Positions 36,376-48,017 of a DNA stretch of 64,000 bases are shown in pieces (position 1 is the stretch's first letter; each line of letters begins with the position of its first letter). The stretch spans positions 434,001-498,000 of the forward strand of contig JADNYV010000009.1 in the NCBI GenBank assembly GCA_015501055.1. Reading direction: 5' to 3'. This DNA is from Mucidula mucida. Taxonomy: Eukaryota > Basidiomycota > Agaricomycetes > Agaricales > Physalacriaceae. The position numbers and the translations under genes are program-made. Under the pieces are notes generated by a model. That model was not told the origin of the DNA and did not search any database. It was given only the letters and a program-made list of their open reading frames with translations.

Positions 36376-37390
36376 GGTGATGGCGGTTTCGTGGCTGTCG
36401 TGGAGTTGAACAAAGGGTTATTCAGGGTCCCGCAGGGCCTTGCTCTTTTCAACCAAGTGACACGTGACTTGCATTGCTGTTGTTCCAACTTCCTTAGCCT
36501 GGCGAGGGCGGCTCTAGTAGTTGCGGTATGTCTCGACACGCACTATAGAGCCTGGTTTCATCGGACAGGGCAATATCGCCATCCCCCGTTCATTAATTTT
36601 TTCGAGCGCCGCCTGGGTGCCCGTTGCTAAGCCCTACTTCAAATTCCACTGTAATCGTCTATACACGCCGTAACACGCGTATATTGCGCGTAGATATTAG
36701 TATGAATGGACCCGGTTTCTCTGAAAGAGCTTTAGGGCAACAGGCCGCGAACCAGATCTCCTGTCCTACCATCCTTTCATCCTTCCGGTGCTACTCTCCT
36801 CCAATGTTAATGCACCTGGAACAATATGACACCGCTAAGAAGTACCCACAGATACTCCCTTGTACCAGACTATAGATGGTTTTGGCATTGCCGCCATGGC
36901 TAACGATAGCGAACATCGACGGATGTTAACGTTGGTGCACTGAAGTGGACGCGTCGAACCGAGCACGTGCAGACGGACGGCTTACAGCGGCGAACACGTC
37001 GGACCTTTGATAGAACCCTGAACTGAGGATGCCCATAAGACCCCCGCCCTTAAAACCAGTCTACAACTTCCTTGAAAACTGAAGTCAGCCTACTTGGACG
37101 ATTAGTATTTTAACCTAAGCACGCAACAGGACCGTGATTTTTATGTGTAGGTTTGAGACTCATTTTAGTCTAAAAGCAAGCTGACTAGTCTCGCGTCTGA
37201 CGCCGGCCGAATGCACGCCTTCGCAAAGAGATATGTAGGTTTTCATATGGAATAAGAGAATGTCAATAATATTTTTTGCTACGACAGCATTTGAACAGCA
37301 TAGAAAAGCAGAATACGAGAGCAGAATGAAAGCAATAGCAAACACAACGCAACGGGTAGTAGTACAAACAGAACTTAAACCAATCTTTCT
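36376..37390. other. Intergenic with a short dispersed repeat
   Basis: A stretch of about 50 bp at 36,490-36,545 reappears inverted at about 41,385-41,435 (shared CCGCCCTCGCCAGGCTA and ACTACTAGAG-like core). Both sites lie upstream of small-family genes (D and E), so this may be a conserved upstream element. Nothing else was recognised. The 37,160-37,380 part is AT-richer and may be 3' UTR of the next gene. Confidence 0.5.
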
Positions 37391-39366
37391 TCAACACTGA
37401 CCCTCGTGCAACCCTCGTGCCTCCATCTCGTCCTGCCATATCACGAGCAGCTGATCACGTACCTCAGCGCTATTCAGATAGTACCATTTGAACTGTACGC
37501 AAGAATTCCCATCACGATGCTCATACGTTCCACCGATATTTTTGATCGGCCCATTTTCTTCGTTGCGGCGAAACATGGCAACCTTCAGCTCAGAATGTGT
37601 GTTGAAGACTACCGCCAAGCCCAGCGCGAAATGATTCCCTCCCCCTTCCTCAAGGTCTTCCATGTACGACAAGAGCTGCTCAACGGCAGAGGTTGATGCC
37701 CGAAGCTTGTCTTCCACAACGACAAGGTTCTTCCAAATCTGGTGCACTTCGGATTCCAAAAAAGAAACCCTGAAGTCTGGGCGTTTGATCTTGACTCGGC
37801 CACTTTTGTTGAAGATGCATCGACCAGCATCGTCAACGACGTGCCATATACCAAGGTCAGACGGTGGGTCCTTCAAAACTTCTCTAAGTAAGGGCATCTC
37901 TGGCATTTGTCCTTCGAAAGAGGGAATCTCGTGCTGTGACAGGTCAGGCTCAATGCCAGGGGACAAGGGCACAGTGACTGGAACAGACCCATCATGCACC
38001 ACCGGGTTCGTGTGTGAACCAGAGGGAAGCATTTGAGAGGTGATTGGAGCAGCGGCAACCGGGCAGCCAAAGATGAGGACGAAGGATCAGCAGGGGGACT
38101 TATAAGAATGGGAGGAGGAGGCGCATAGGCCAGATTTGGTGCTGTGCGATTGGGAAAGAGATCGTTCACGTTGTCCCAGACTTGAGCAGGCCCGCTCTGG
38201 GAGGAAGGCCTGCCGTGTACGGTGGGTAATGGGGACGCATTCAAGACAGAGACGTCTGAGGAAGGCACCTGTAGAGTGATTGAAGCGGCGGCAATCGGCA
38301 CAGCCGAGAGTGAGGATGAAGGGGAAATCGTTGCATTAGGATGGGGAGACGTGTTCGTCAGATCTGGTTCTGCAGGAAAGTTGATGGAATCCACAGACAG
38401 GTCGTCCCAGAATTCTCCTTGCAGCTCGTCTTCGGGAAAGAATGCGTCTTTTAGCGGACGCGGAGTACTTGTCATGGGGCCGACCTCGTGGGAACTGGCT
38501 GTAGGGGAACGTGGTACCCCAATGGAACCTGGCGCTTCAGTGGAATCTAGTTCCCTAGTGGAATCAGCCAATGATGCCCTGTCGTTATATGTTGTCCTGG
38601 TGGTATCCAGTGGCTCGACACACAAAGACCACGAGTTCATAATGTCAATCATTTCGTCGTCCGCAGCTGTTCCTGTCATGAACGTTTGCTGCGCCCCGAC
38701 GAAGAACCCGTGGTCGAGCGGGAAGCAGTGCGTTAAAAGGTTGCCTACAAGCAGGTCGACATGGCTTTCCCATCGAAAATGACCTTGGTCGGTCGCTCGG
38801 GTAGTATTCATGATGAGAGTCTGCAGGTGATGAGGGATTGGTCCGGGTTTCGTCTTTTTCGTTGGGTCCTCGGAGAACATGAGATGTCAGAAATATGAAT
38901 GTAGACGAATCGTCACCTTAGGCGGTTTAGGAACCGACGCTTCATGATCAGCAATAGTTCTTTTCAGTTCAGCGATTTCTTCCAATAGCTTTTGGTTAGT
39001 CTTCTCCAGCTCTGCACGACTGTCGAATTGCTTGGCCAATTTGTCGGCGACCTTGTTCAGGTGGTCCGGACAAGCTTTGTAGTCCCTCTTGGGAAATCCT
39101 GATTTCCACTGGATTCAAAGAAGATCAGGAGACAATCTTAGCGGATTCAAAGGATAGTTTTACTTTTTCCGACTCGTCAGTGTCAGTCTTCAGCTTCTTG
39201 CCGAGCTCTCTCAATAATCCGGGAACATCCTCGGCTTCGCGGTCAGCCTCCCAGTCAATCTCGACAGTGGCGATCTGAGTGAGTGATGAGTACATGAACG
39301 ACGTGATTCTGTCGCGCGACTGACCTTGCGTTTTTCACCGGCTTTAGCCACTTTCCGAGGCGGCAT
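37391..39366 (-). CDS. PD-(D/E)XK-nuclease-like protein, paralogue 1 (possible frameshift)
   Basis: Exons from ATG 39366 give a basic start (MPPRKVAKAGEKRK), an acidic segment, and a helix (LEKTNQKLLEEIAELKRTI) likely to be a coiled coil. An N-terminal domain follows (FRWESHVDLLVGNLLTHCFP), then a long Ser/Pro/Thr-rich linker of about 200 residues. The C-terminal domain has RVKIKRPDFRVSFLESEV, NLVVVEDKLRASTSAVEQLL, FALGLAVVFNTHSELKVAMF and QFKWYYLNSAEVRDQL. The pair PD...VEDK has the spacing of PD-(D/E)XK nuclease active sites, by inference. The frame changes by one base in a CCC run near 38,060 in the linker, so the gene is either damaged there, mis-read, or has an odd intron. The paralogue at 60372-61822 has the same domain order and reads through. 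Confidence 0.65.
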
Positions 39367-40547
39367 GTTTGGGCGATAATTCCGCAAGCAAAGATGGAGA
39401 GGCAGCGTCAGCCACAGACCGACAGTGCACACAGAGCAGTTTGTTGGTGAATATGGGAAAGCGCTAGCATTTTATGGCTCTCGTTCGAGCTCAAGTACTG
39501 TGTCGTTTGCCGACCCTGGAGAAATCTGATTGTCTTTTGTCCTGACTTTGGCCAGTCCGGCGTGCTTCCATCCAGGAGTGCGCTGTCCCCTGATACAAAA
39601 GGCAAGTCTTTTCGGAGAAACGAAACAAACCAGTCCATATAGATACAAGTCCGAGACGGTGAGCCTGCAGGATATCACGGTGTAAGGGGAACAAGTGTGT
39701 CCGTTATCGTCAAGGCAGGCAGCCCGAACGTTGAAGTTCGATTGTTCGAACGTGTCATGTGGGCCGGACGCGTCGAGGACGTGTCCATAGTACCGAGAGT
39801 TGTCAAAGTCACAGTTTGGTCAAAGTCAACATGATCGAAGCGATCAAAGCTGTTCAGAATTCCCACGCTGGCTGAGCCCATTCCGGCCAACGCCCATTCC
39901 CGAAAACAACGTTAACCGGCTATCGGTCAAGGGCGATGCACCCGCCGACAACACCCAGTTCCGCTCTTTGGTAAACCAAAGTCCCTTTCTTGACTTCCGT
40001 ATCGACACGTCGAGCTGGACTAGCTCTACCATCAACCCCTGTTCTTCGACTCACGCGGGTGGAAGAGAACGCTAACACGAGTTCATCAGATCCTGCTTTG
40101 GGAATCCTTTATGATACTAAGTAAGCGAGATTCACCAGATGGAACAAGGTCGAGTAAAGATTCTCCCGGACAATACTACGACATAAATATGGATTGCGTT
40201 GTACTCGTGAGAGCGACGCACCGACCGGACGCCTGTTGTGTTCTCAGATGCCAACCCTGCGAAGATTGATAGATACAAAAAGATATACGCCGCGGTAGCA
40301 GTTGCTCAACCCTGAGGGACGGTACTTTCTTCGGTTGCGCTTGATTTCACTAGTAATGAGCGATAAATCCTATCGAGAATCTGTAGGTCCACTAAAAGTT
40401 TAGTTCTGGGGTGGATACCCTCGAAAAATTGGTGAGAGGACGCGGCGGGTGTTGACCGCTGAATAGACGCTGGGAGGTGAACCACTGTTGTAGCCAGACA
40501 AAAATATAATGAATAAGGGAGAACATCCGAGTAAACGCGTTAGATTC
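39367..40547. other. Intergenic, no gene recognised
   Basis: A plus-strand stretch at about 39,667-39,834 (SVSVIVKAGSPNVEVRLFE and SIVPRVVKVTVW) has natural composition and no ATG. It may be a small gene remnant. The rest has no supportable frame. Confidence 0.35.
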
Positions 40548-41268
40548 TTAATCCTTCATAGACTCAGATGAGAACAAATACGATTGACATACAATGGAAG
40601 ATGCGTTATATTGAAAGCAGAAGTGATAGTATTGTCTGGAAAGTAAAAGCATCGTATCATGAGACAGGTCAAGCTTTACCCAAGTCAACGCAGGAAATGT
40701 GCAGAGGAGACCGAGGACGTAGCCAATGACTTTAGATGATACGGCGGGGCTTTCTCCCTCTCTAGCGGCGCGGGCCTTCTCCGCCAAATGCCGAGCTTTC
40801 TCTACCATCCTGGGGTAGAGCCAATCAGGTACTAAACGTCGTTTGTCAACGAGTCCAAAACGTTCTAACTGGAGAAACGACATACTCGCGAAACGGTCTG
40901 GCCAAGACATGCACGTACTGTGCAGCTCCTTGAGTTCACCATTGGGCCCGTCACCAAATCTCTTCCGGAAGTCGGCCAATATGGGCTTGGAAACAATCTC
41001 GCCCCGGATTGCGACCATCGTAGGAGGGAATGACGCTGGTCACGTAGAGGGTAGTAGGCTACGCCGTCCCTGGAGAAAGGGACGAGGGGTTGAGCCGCAC
41101 GCGCTCGCGTCGCATTTGATCTATAATGGCGCGGTGGGTGCCGCCCGAGGCGGTGATTTCTTCCTCAGTAAGAGTGAGGTGCGCTAGTGCATCCACCTGT
41201 GGCTGCGTCAAGGCGAATCCGGACATGTAGGGGATGGGCAGCTTTCCGATGAGGTCTTCGTAAGACAT
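40548..41268 (-). pseudogene. Small protein family, member E, frameshifted
   Basis: ATG 41268 starts MSYEDLIGKLPIPYMSG, then FALTQPQVDALAHLTLTEEE and GGTHRAIIDQM. Near 41,090, 41,048 and 41,003 single-base changes move the frame. The family order still continues (VTSVIPSYDGRNPG, ILADFRKRFGDGPNGELKEL, HSTCMSWPDRFA, then after an intron VPDWLYPRMVEKARHL) to about 40,548. It is the most diverged of the A-E group. As read it is broken, but the three changes all lie in short runs of C or G, so they should be checked. Confidence 0.7.
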
Positions 41269-42123
41269 GGTTGGTGAGAGTTGATGGTAAAGACGAACAA
41301 AGGACAAAGGTCGATTATAGCCAAGTCGGCCGTCCACGTGACGAGAATGGCACATACTGGAACGGTTATCTGTAGTGCGTGTCGCGTCACGAGACAATAC
41401 CGCAGCTACTAGACCCGCCCTCGCCAGGCTAGAACGGTTAGCGCTAGGCCCGTAATCAGAATCTCCCTCTGCCACGTCTCGAGGACTTGAGGACTTAATT
41501 CCCGCACAGATTTGGATACATCAAACCAAGGCAGCGACGTCCCTTGTTGAAGTAAACAGTGATGATGACAGCCCAAAAGTAGTTTCTCTAGTCAGGCAAA
41601 AGGCAAGTCCAGAGGAAAGCCCGAGATTGATTGATTGACATATTCGACAAAAGGAGCAAAGGCAGCAGATTCGGCGGAGAAATAAGACAGCAATAACTTT
41701 AAGAATGTATGCATATTCGCTTGCCAGACACCAGCGGCTGATTCCGAGAGAGTAGATACAGAGGTGGAAGTCGAAGACTAACTCGGAAAGGAGACCGGCT
41801 GCTGGAACGGATGATGGCCCGAACCGTTGCAACGGTCGACTGAACGCGCATTGTCATCAGATGTGCACAGTGCACTCGACGAGAATTGGGAATATATAGA
41901 GATCTACGCCGCGTGTACAGTGTCTTCCTGGATTGTCTCCTTCATCCTACATAGACATTTCAGTTCTGAAATCCCTTTCGGGGCCATCTTCGTCAGCATG
42001 GAGAATGAAACTTCAAGGGTAAGGTCGAATAATTTTACGTTCCAAGTGTACAAAAGACAACTTCGATATAAAAATATAATCTACAACCTGGCATTAACAT
42101 AGCGAAATAGCATTCACCATCAT
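41269..42123. other. Intergenic, no gene recognised
   Basis: It contains the second copy of the short repeat (41,385-41,435) and otherwise no supportable reading frame. Confidence 0.45.
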
Positions 42124-43921
42124 CTACATATCCACAAACCGCGCTCCACCAATAACCAGACCCCGCATCCACCCACCCACCCTCGCCCATTCCTTCTGCA
42201 AGAACAACCCATGCCTCCCATGTCCCCTGCCCGGGGGAAGCACTGGCAAACCATTCCTCGTCCCATAAAACGCCATCGCAATACTCAGCACCAGCACAGC
42301 CGCAGCAATCATCGTCCGTCGACTAGGCGGCCGCTTGTACAATTTCCTTGGTTTTCTCTTTCTAGGCTTCTCCGCAACCTTCTCCTTGACTGGCTCTGGA
42401 GGGGTAGGAAAGACAGTGAGCTCAGGCTGCTCGACCATCCGCTCCGCCACATCGTCACTTGCCATTTCGGCACGAGATGTAGACCATGTGAATACGACAC
42501 TTTGAGGACCCATGATGGAGGACAGGGATAAGGATGGATAGGATGGTGGATAGGTTTCGTACATTTCATCGGCGCGCAGGAGGAGAGACGCCCAATGTGA
42601 CTGTTGGCTTTCGGTGAGTGGGTTCGATGAAGTGAGAAGTATGTGGATCTGTGGAATCTGTTTCTTCGACTTTGGGTTCGATAGACGCGGCGTCGTCCTC
42701 TTCTGATTTCGCTAGTGGAACATTCGGATCTGCGTGCCCATTCAAAGAAGCTGTAGCCTCCATCTGTGGTGAGCTATCAGGCTTAGAAGGAAGTTCAGGC
42801 TCCAGTTCCTCTATTTTAGGTTCCAAATCCGGTGCAGGAGCAAGTGCCTCTTCGTCCAGTGCTTCCTCTTTGGGTATAATCTCAGAAGACGGCAGGTCGC
42901 CATCCGTGATATATGGTAGACTGCTCAAAAGAGAGTGTATCATGCCGTCCTCGTCTTCCTCTTCCAATCGACGCACTTCGTCCTTTCGTGCTAGGACTAC
43001 GGCCGTCGCTAGATAGACAACGATTATGGGAGGCCGACATAATATGTAGTCAAAGACATGCTGGATAAGCGGTAGTGTGGGCATATCATGGGAGAATAGC
43101 GTGAGGAGATTGGATAACGCGTAAAATGGTAATGGCGACGTGCTACAGGCAACGAATAAGAACAAGGAGATATCAGAGTGAGAATGGTAACAAACCGCTC
43201 AAGGAGTTCGGCATAATCTGGATCCACTGTCCTTAGCAAGTTTTGCATCACCCTATCGAATTATCAGCAAAGAAGACACAAATGCGCGGGAGGACGTACC
43301 GCAGTAATCCCAATACAGGTTCCAAACCCAACCCCATTGAATCACGAATGCGGTGGAGACTGAGTTGCTCGGCACATGCTAGTTGTACTTCCGACGGCAG
43401 AGTTAAGAAAAGGACAGTGATAATATCGTGGTATCCCTGCAAAGATATCAGAACGAATTGCAGCAATGTTGACACGCTTCTTGCCTGGAAGTAGCTCAAT
43501 TTTGAACGTTTCCGAAATACGGCCACCAAGAGGCGATGTAAATCCTCTGTAATGATTCGCGGTCTTTTTTGGCGTCGTCTTAAGTCGAGTTAGGAGGGGC
43601 TGGGTGCGCGTATAGATACGGTATACCTACGGGATACAACACGAAGCTGCGGTCAGTGTCGAGCTGATTTGGCGCTCGTCCACGTGCGGTTCAGTGTCGC
43701 TACGTTCACTAGTGTCGGTATTTTCATCGTGCTCGTCGATGGGTATATGAGCAACTTTGGCCTATTTAGGAGGGTGAGCTCGACATCGCTGTAACGAGCG
43801 ATGGAGCGCACCATATTTGCCGCCTTTCCGCTCCAAAGCCACCGGGAAGCAGACTGGCCTTCTTCAGTGTCTCCCAGTCAATGTCGCCGCTGTCGGGAGC
43901 AGGACGGGACTCGTCGGACAT
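42124..43921 (-). pseudogene. TBC1D20/Gyp8-like RabGAP, three apparent frameshifts
   Basis: The family stimulates GTP hydrolysis by Rab GTPases at ER/Golgi membranes. From ATG 43921: MSDESRPAPDSGDIDWETLK, LLPGGFGAERRQIW, then RSFVLYPV, SKLSYFQ joined by a GC-AG intron to GYHDIITVLFLTLPSEVQLA (the TBC block), SLHRIRDSMGLGLEPVLGLL, LRTVDPDYAELLE and TSPLPFYALSNLLTLFSHDM. The rest reads PLIQHVFDYILCRPPIIVVY, an acidic linker, SIMGPQSVVFTWS and a C-terminal hydrophobic segment (MIAAAVLVLSIAMAFYG) typical of tail-anchored Gyp8 relatives. Frame changes of one base occur near 43,665, 43,540 and 42,650. Everything else is conserved, so the loss is recent or the reads are wrong. Confidence 0.8.
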
Positions 43922-44470
43922 GAGAGTCGGTCAAGAGGTAGTGAGCTTGCCGAATTGGGCGCTTGCCAAATACAACCATCGCGATCGCGACTTTCCTTTT
44001 TGGTCTACCACGCCGCCTCGACATGGTGGTAGCTCGAGTTAGCTCGAGCATCGCAGCTTTCGCTTAATAGTTTGAAACGGATCTCTCTGTATCAGAGCTC
44101 TTGTCAGTCTTGAAGTCCGTTTGCGCACTGAAAGACTTTGTTCTGCTGAATCGCTGTGCAATACATGACCATCAAGCCTCAGTACTTAACGGAAGCTACA
44201 GAATTACATGCTCTAGTGAGATTGGCACAGTCGAACTAAGTAAATCATATTACTGTGATGCACGTAGTACCATTGCAGATTTCAATTACAGCCATGCTGA
44301 AGTTTGCTGTACTTGAAGGTTTATGGCTCAATGTATAAGCCTGATACCTTCTGGACCATTGGAGCTGCTGCAACATGACTTGAACATGCCATACCTGGCT
44401 CGCGAGTCGCGACCGCCTTGACACGGCAAGAGGATCAAGCCGTGATCAAGCACGTGATGGGAATTCGGCC
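43922..44470. other. Space between TBC gene and VPS39 3' half; contains the rearrangement break
   Basis: The VPS39-like frame becomes recognisable only from about 44,470. Upstream of it there is no CNH sequence, so the join between foreign DNA and VPS39 lies here, most likely between about 44,330 and 44,520. No other gene was seen. Confidence 0.5.
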
Positions 44471-46980
44471 TTGCCTTGAGTTTCTCTGTCAACGACCGCG
44501 ACCACCGCGACGGTCCATGCCGCATTCGACGGCTACGTTCCCCCGTTCTGGCGTGCTCGTCCTCGGGGAACATGCAGTCCACTCTCTAGTTCCCTCTACC
44601 CTCATATCCCAGGCGGAATCTTTGCTAGAAAGCCATCGCATACAGGATGCTATCGACCTCGCCGACCAGCAGCGGAAGAAAATTTACAGCAATCTGACCG
44701 TTAACCAAGACGAGGTGCGGCATGTACTGGACTTGTGATATTGGATGTTGTTGACGCAGTAGAGCAGATTGAGGAGCTACAATACGTGTACCAGCGGATT
44801 GGCTTCCAATGCTTCTCGGAGACACTTTTCGAGGATGCTGGAAACAGTTTCTTTGAAGGAAATTTGGATCCTCGATTGCTTATCAGTTACTACCCCGACC
44901 TGCGCGGCTCTCTGTTCACTGCGGACGACACATTGAACGTCTACGCCGGTGTAGCGTCGCGTATGCCACAGGATGTATCCGTGGATGATCTTAGTAAGTC
45001 TTCATCCTTTCCTCCTGCCATCACACCACCACTATGCATACATACATGCCCCGCTTTGCCTTTCTTTTCTGCCAGTTCTTGCTCCTGATATGTGTTCTCG
45101 TTCCTGTCTTGGAACTGATCCTTAGTTGTGGCGAATCTAGTTCGGAATTATTCACCACATCTATCTCCAAACACCCGCTCTGCTCCTCCAACTGCCGAAC
45201 TGCGCAAGATTCTTGGAATGGCTGCACAGGAAATGCTCGAGAAATTTCTCAAGAAATGTCGCACGCGACGGAAAGTTGATACCAACCAACCACAAGGACA
45301 TACGCTGTCGTAGACACCGTTCTCGCCAAGCTGTATGCACAGTTAGAGAAGACGAAGGAGCTCTATGATCTTCTCCATGATGACAATCATGTCGTTTGCT
45401 TCCGAACTTGAGCCTATATTCAAGGGCACTGGTCAATACAACGCCTTATGCATGATCTACAAGCAAACTAAAGATGACGACAAGCTGCTGGAGACGTGGG
45501 CCAAGTAAGTTTTACCGCCTTTAACAATATCGCTACTTATGTCCTGCAGGCTTGTCGAAGGCGAATGGAGCGACGAGGATATCAATGACCCTCTAACTGA
45601 TATGATTACACTTCTCACGGAAAAGAAAGACCGGACACTTCTTCAACACTGGGCAATATGGCTTACCAAGATTGACCAGACCGTGGCCTCAAAGTTTGTT
45701 CTCCTTCTCCCACATTTGCTATTTCTTATACTTGTATCTAGCTTCTTACCACGGCGGGGCTTTCGAAGCGGAAAGAAAAGACCGAGGACGAAAGTGCCTA
45801 CTCAAACAAATATCTGAAGCCAGTCCTCAAGCTGGCATACAATATTTGGACACCTAGTTCTTCAGAGGCGAGGATCAACAGAGGAGTTTCATCAACGGTT
45901 TGCCACGTCATCGTTGGTCAACTTGCTAAATACGCATCGGACGAGACTGTGTCCAAGTTGTGGCGCGCTAAAGGTATGCCCTTTATTTAACATGATCGCT
46001 CTCTGAACTCCACAGCCTCGTCGTACGCCTCCGGTCGGACTGAGTCAACACCTTCGTTTCTTTCATACTTTTTCGTCGACAACCCCAGACTCTGATCACA
46101 AACGCGTGCGAATAAAGACGGCACTTTTTCTTCAAGGATCGTCGTTGTATAATGTACAGCGTATCAAGGAACGCCTACTGCCGCATACCAAGCTCCTCAA
46201 ACTCGAGATGTCCATATTGGAGGGAAAGGTGGAGACATCGTTTCGTTGCGTATACTGTGATCTTAACGTCTTTCTTTTAGTTGAAGAATCACCGCGACGC
46301 TCTCTCATATTAATTCACGATATGCATGATTCGACTTCTGCCGAAGTGTATTGCACACTCGGAGGGGACGTTATCCCAGGCAAGTTGCGACATCTATATC
46401 GGAAAGCAGCCGGGACTGGAGCCGTGGATCACTGCGCCGTTCTTCCACGTCCCACGCGAAGGTGGATGACGGCCTTAAGAAGAGTTTGCTCAAGATTCTT
46501 TTAGAGGTCTACCTCGCGGAGCAGTACGTCATTCTACAAATTTCATTGCTCTCGTCTAACCACCCGTGGATAAAGGTCGAGCGCCAACCGTGCGCCCGCC
46601 TACTCGACTCTCAAGCTGTGAATCTGGACATCGCCGATGTCGTACCCGTCCTACCAGAAGAATGGCCAGTAGCGAACACCGGCGTCTTTCCTGGCGCGGT
46701 CTTTCCGGAGGACGATACACCAGCGGCATGAGGGCAGATCGTGCGAGCGGTTAGCGCTGCACAGAATTTGGAGGTGAAGGAGAAGACATGGCTGATCTTG
46801 AGGGAGGAGGGCATGATGATTGAGGATGTGGACACAGAGGATGAGGATGAGGAAGAGGTGCCCGTGGATGAGAAGGGCGCGCTTTCAGGTGACATTGGGG
46901 CGGGGGTGTTCGTGCCAGGGGAGGATGGCGCGAGGAGGATTGGGACATTATTGGATAACGCGTGTATTTTTTGTTTTTGA
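44471..46980 (+). pseudogene. VPS39: VPS39 3' half (clathrin-repeat region), frameshifted
   Basis: It begins in the linker (RRSMPHSTATFPRSGVLVLG) and continues LVPSTLISQAESLLESHRI, ELQYVYQRIGFQCFSETLF, LDPRLLISYYPDLRGSLFTA, VANLVRNYSPHLSPNTRSA and LGMAAQEMLEKFLKKC. Further on are ELEPIFKGTGQYNALCMIYK, LVEGEWSDEDINDPLTDMI, QISEASPQAGIQYLD, KTALFLQGSSLYNVQRIKE, DMHDSTSAEVYCTLGGDVIP and an acidic end (EDVDTEDEDEEEV). This is the order of a complete Vps39 C-terminal region. Six or more single-base frame changes (about 45,300, 45,400, 45,800, 45,850, 45,925, 46,070) and no start codon or promoter make it a pseudogene as read. The missing N-terminus is at 21,961-23,286. Confidence 0.85.
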
Positions 46981-48017
46981 CTATCGAAATATCGCTAATA
47001 CAGAGTGCTCAGACTGAACATCTGGTCTTTGCCATTTAATTTGATCATTGCGTTTCGAAGAATAAATGAAATGGTGCCTCAAGGTCTTTCGGGCATTGTG
47101 GCGGTGGTATGTACGATTATGACATTTTCTATATGTTGTCTTCATCTCAGACGTTACACAGGACCTTTATTATTAATGCTCGCGCGTTTCGGGTGACTGC
47201 GCCATCCGACAGGCCTGACCCTCGTCGTCTGCCTACTTCGTTTCACTGAGTGCTCAGATCCACTGTCGGACCTAGACTGGCCATTGCGTCTTGATATTCT
47301 TTCACATTATCGACGCGTATATCTCTCGTGATCATCGATGCAGTGCCAATCATCTATAGGAGTTTGCATTTGTGTGCTTGGCGAGCGGTGGCATATGAGT
47401 ATGTCAGCTTTCTATATGGTATACGTTGTGTAGGTGCCGGCGACCGCGTCAATGACCCGACCCAGCTGACAGCTAACGCTTCCTCTTGTAGTAAACACAG
47501 GACCTCCCATTTCGCTTTATGCATCTTCGACCGAGCCCGAGTGCGACTGATTGTCTACGTCTTGCGGATCGCTGATAAGAAGGCCTTCGACTGCGTACAG
47601 GTCTCTAGAGACGACGCACCCTGTGGCAATGGAATTCGTCAAGGCAGTAACCACGGCGTCTGCTTGTCACCGCTCTCACCAAATACCGCCCCCCATTCCA
47701 ATATTGTGGTGGGACGTGAACGCGAAAGTTGCAAACGTCCTCGTAGCATCCACGCTCGATCTAGGACCTACCATCGTTTCAGCGGCGATGTGGCGCCGGG
47801 ACAGTACTGGGAGCTCGCCCACTCGACGACATCTACTGAAATCCAATGCCCGCGTTGCTATGAAGGCAGGGATACTATGGCTCGCGGATAAGATTTGGGC
47901 AAATGGCACGCATTTCCAATTCGAGACGCGTCCTATGCTACTTAAACTTGCCAGCGAGAGCCCCTCTTCGAAAGTTTCAAGATCCGATTCCGTGTGTGTC
48001 TCGTTCCCCTCCCCTCC
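46981..48017. other. Intergenic, possible gene debris
   Basis: A plus-strand frame at about 47,630-47,960 (with MKAGILWLADKIWANGTHF) is open but has no motif or start context I can support. The remainder is featureless. Confidence 0.35.

Noticed and set aside
41521..41832. 103-codon minus-strand frame
   Set aside because: Hydrophobic and Cys-rich but without start context, introns or similarity to neighbours.
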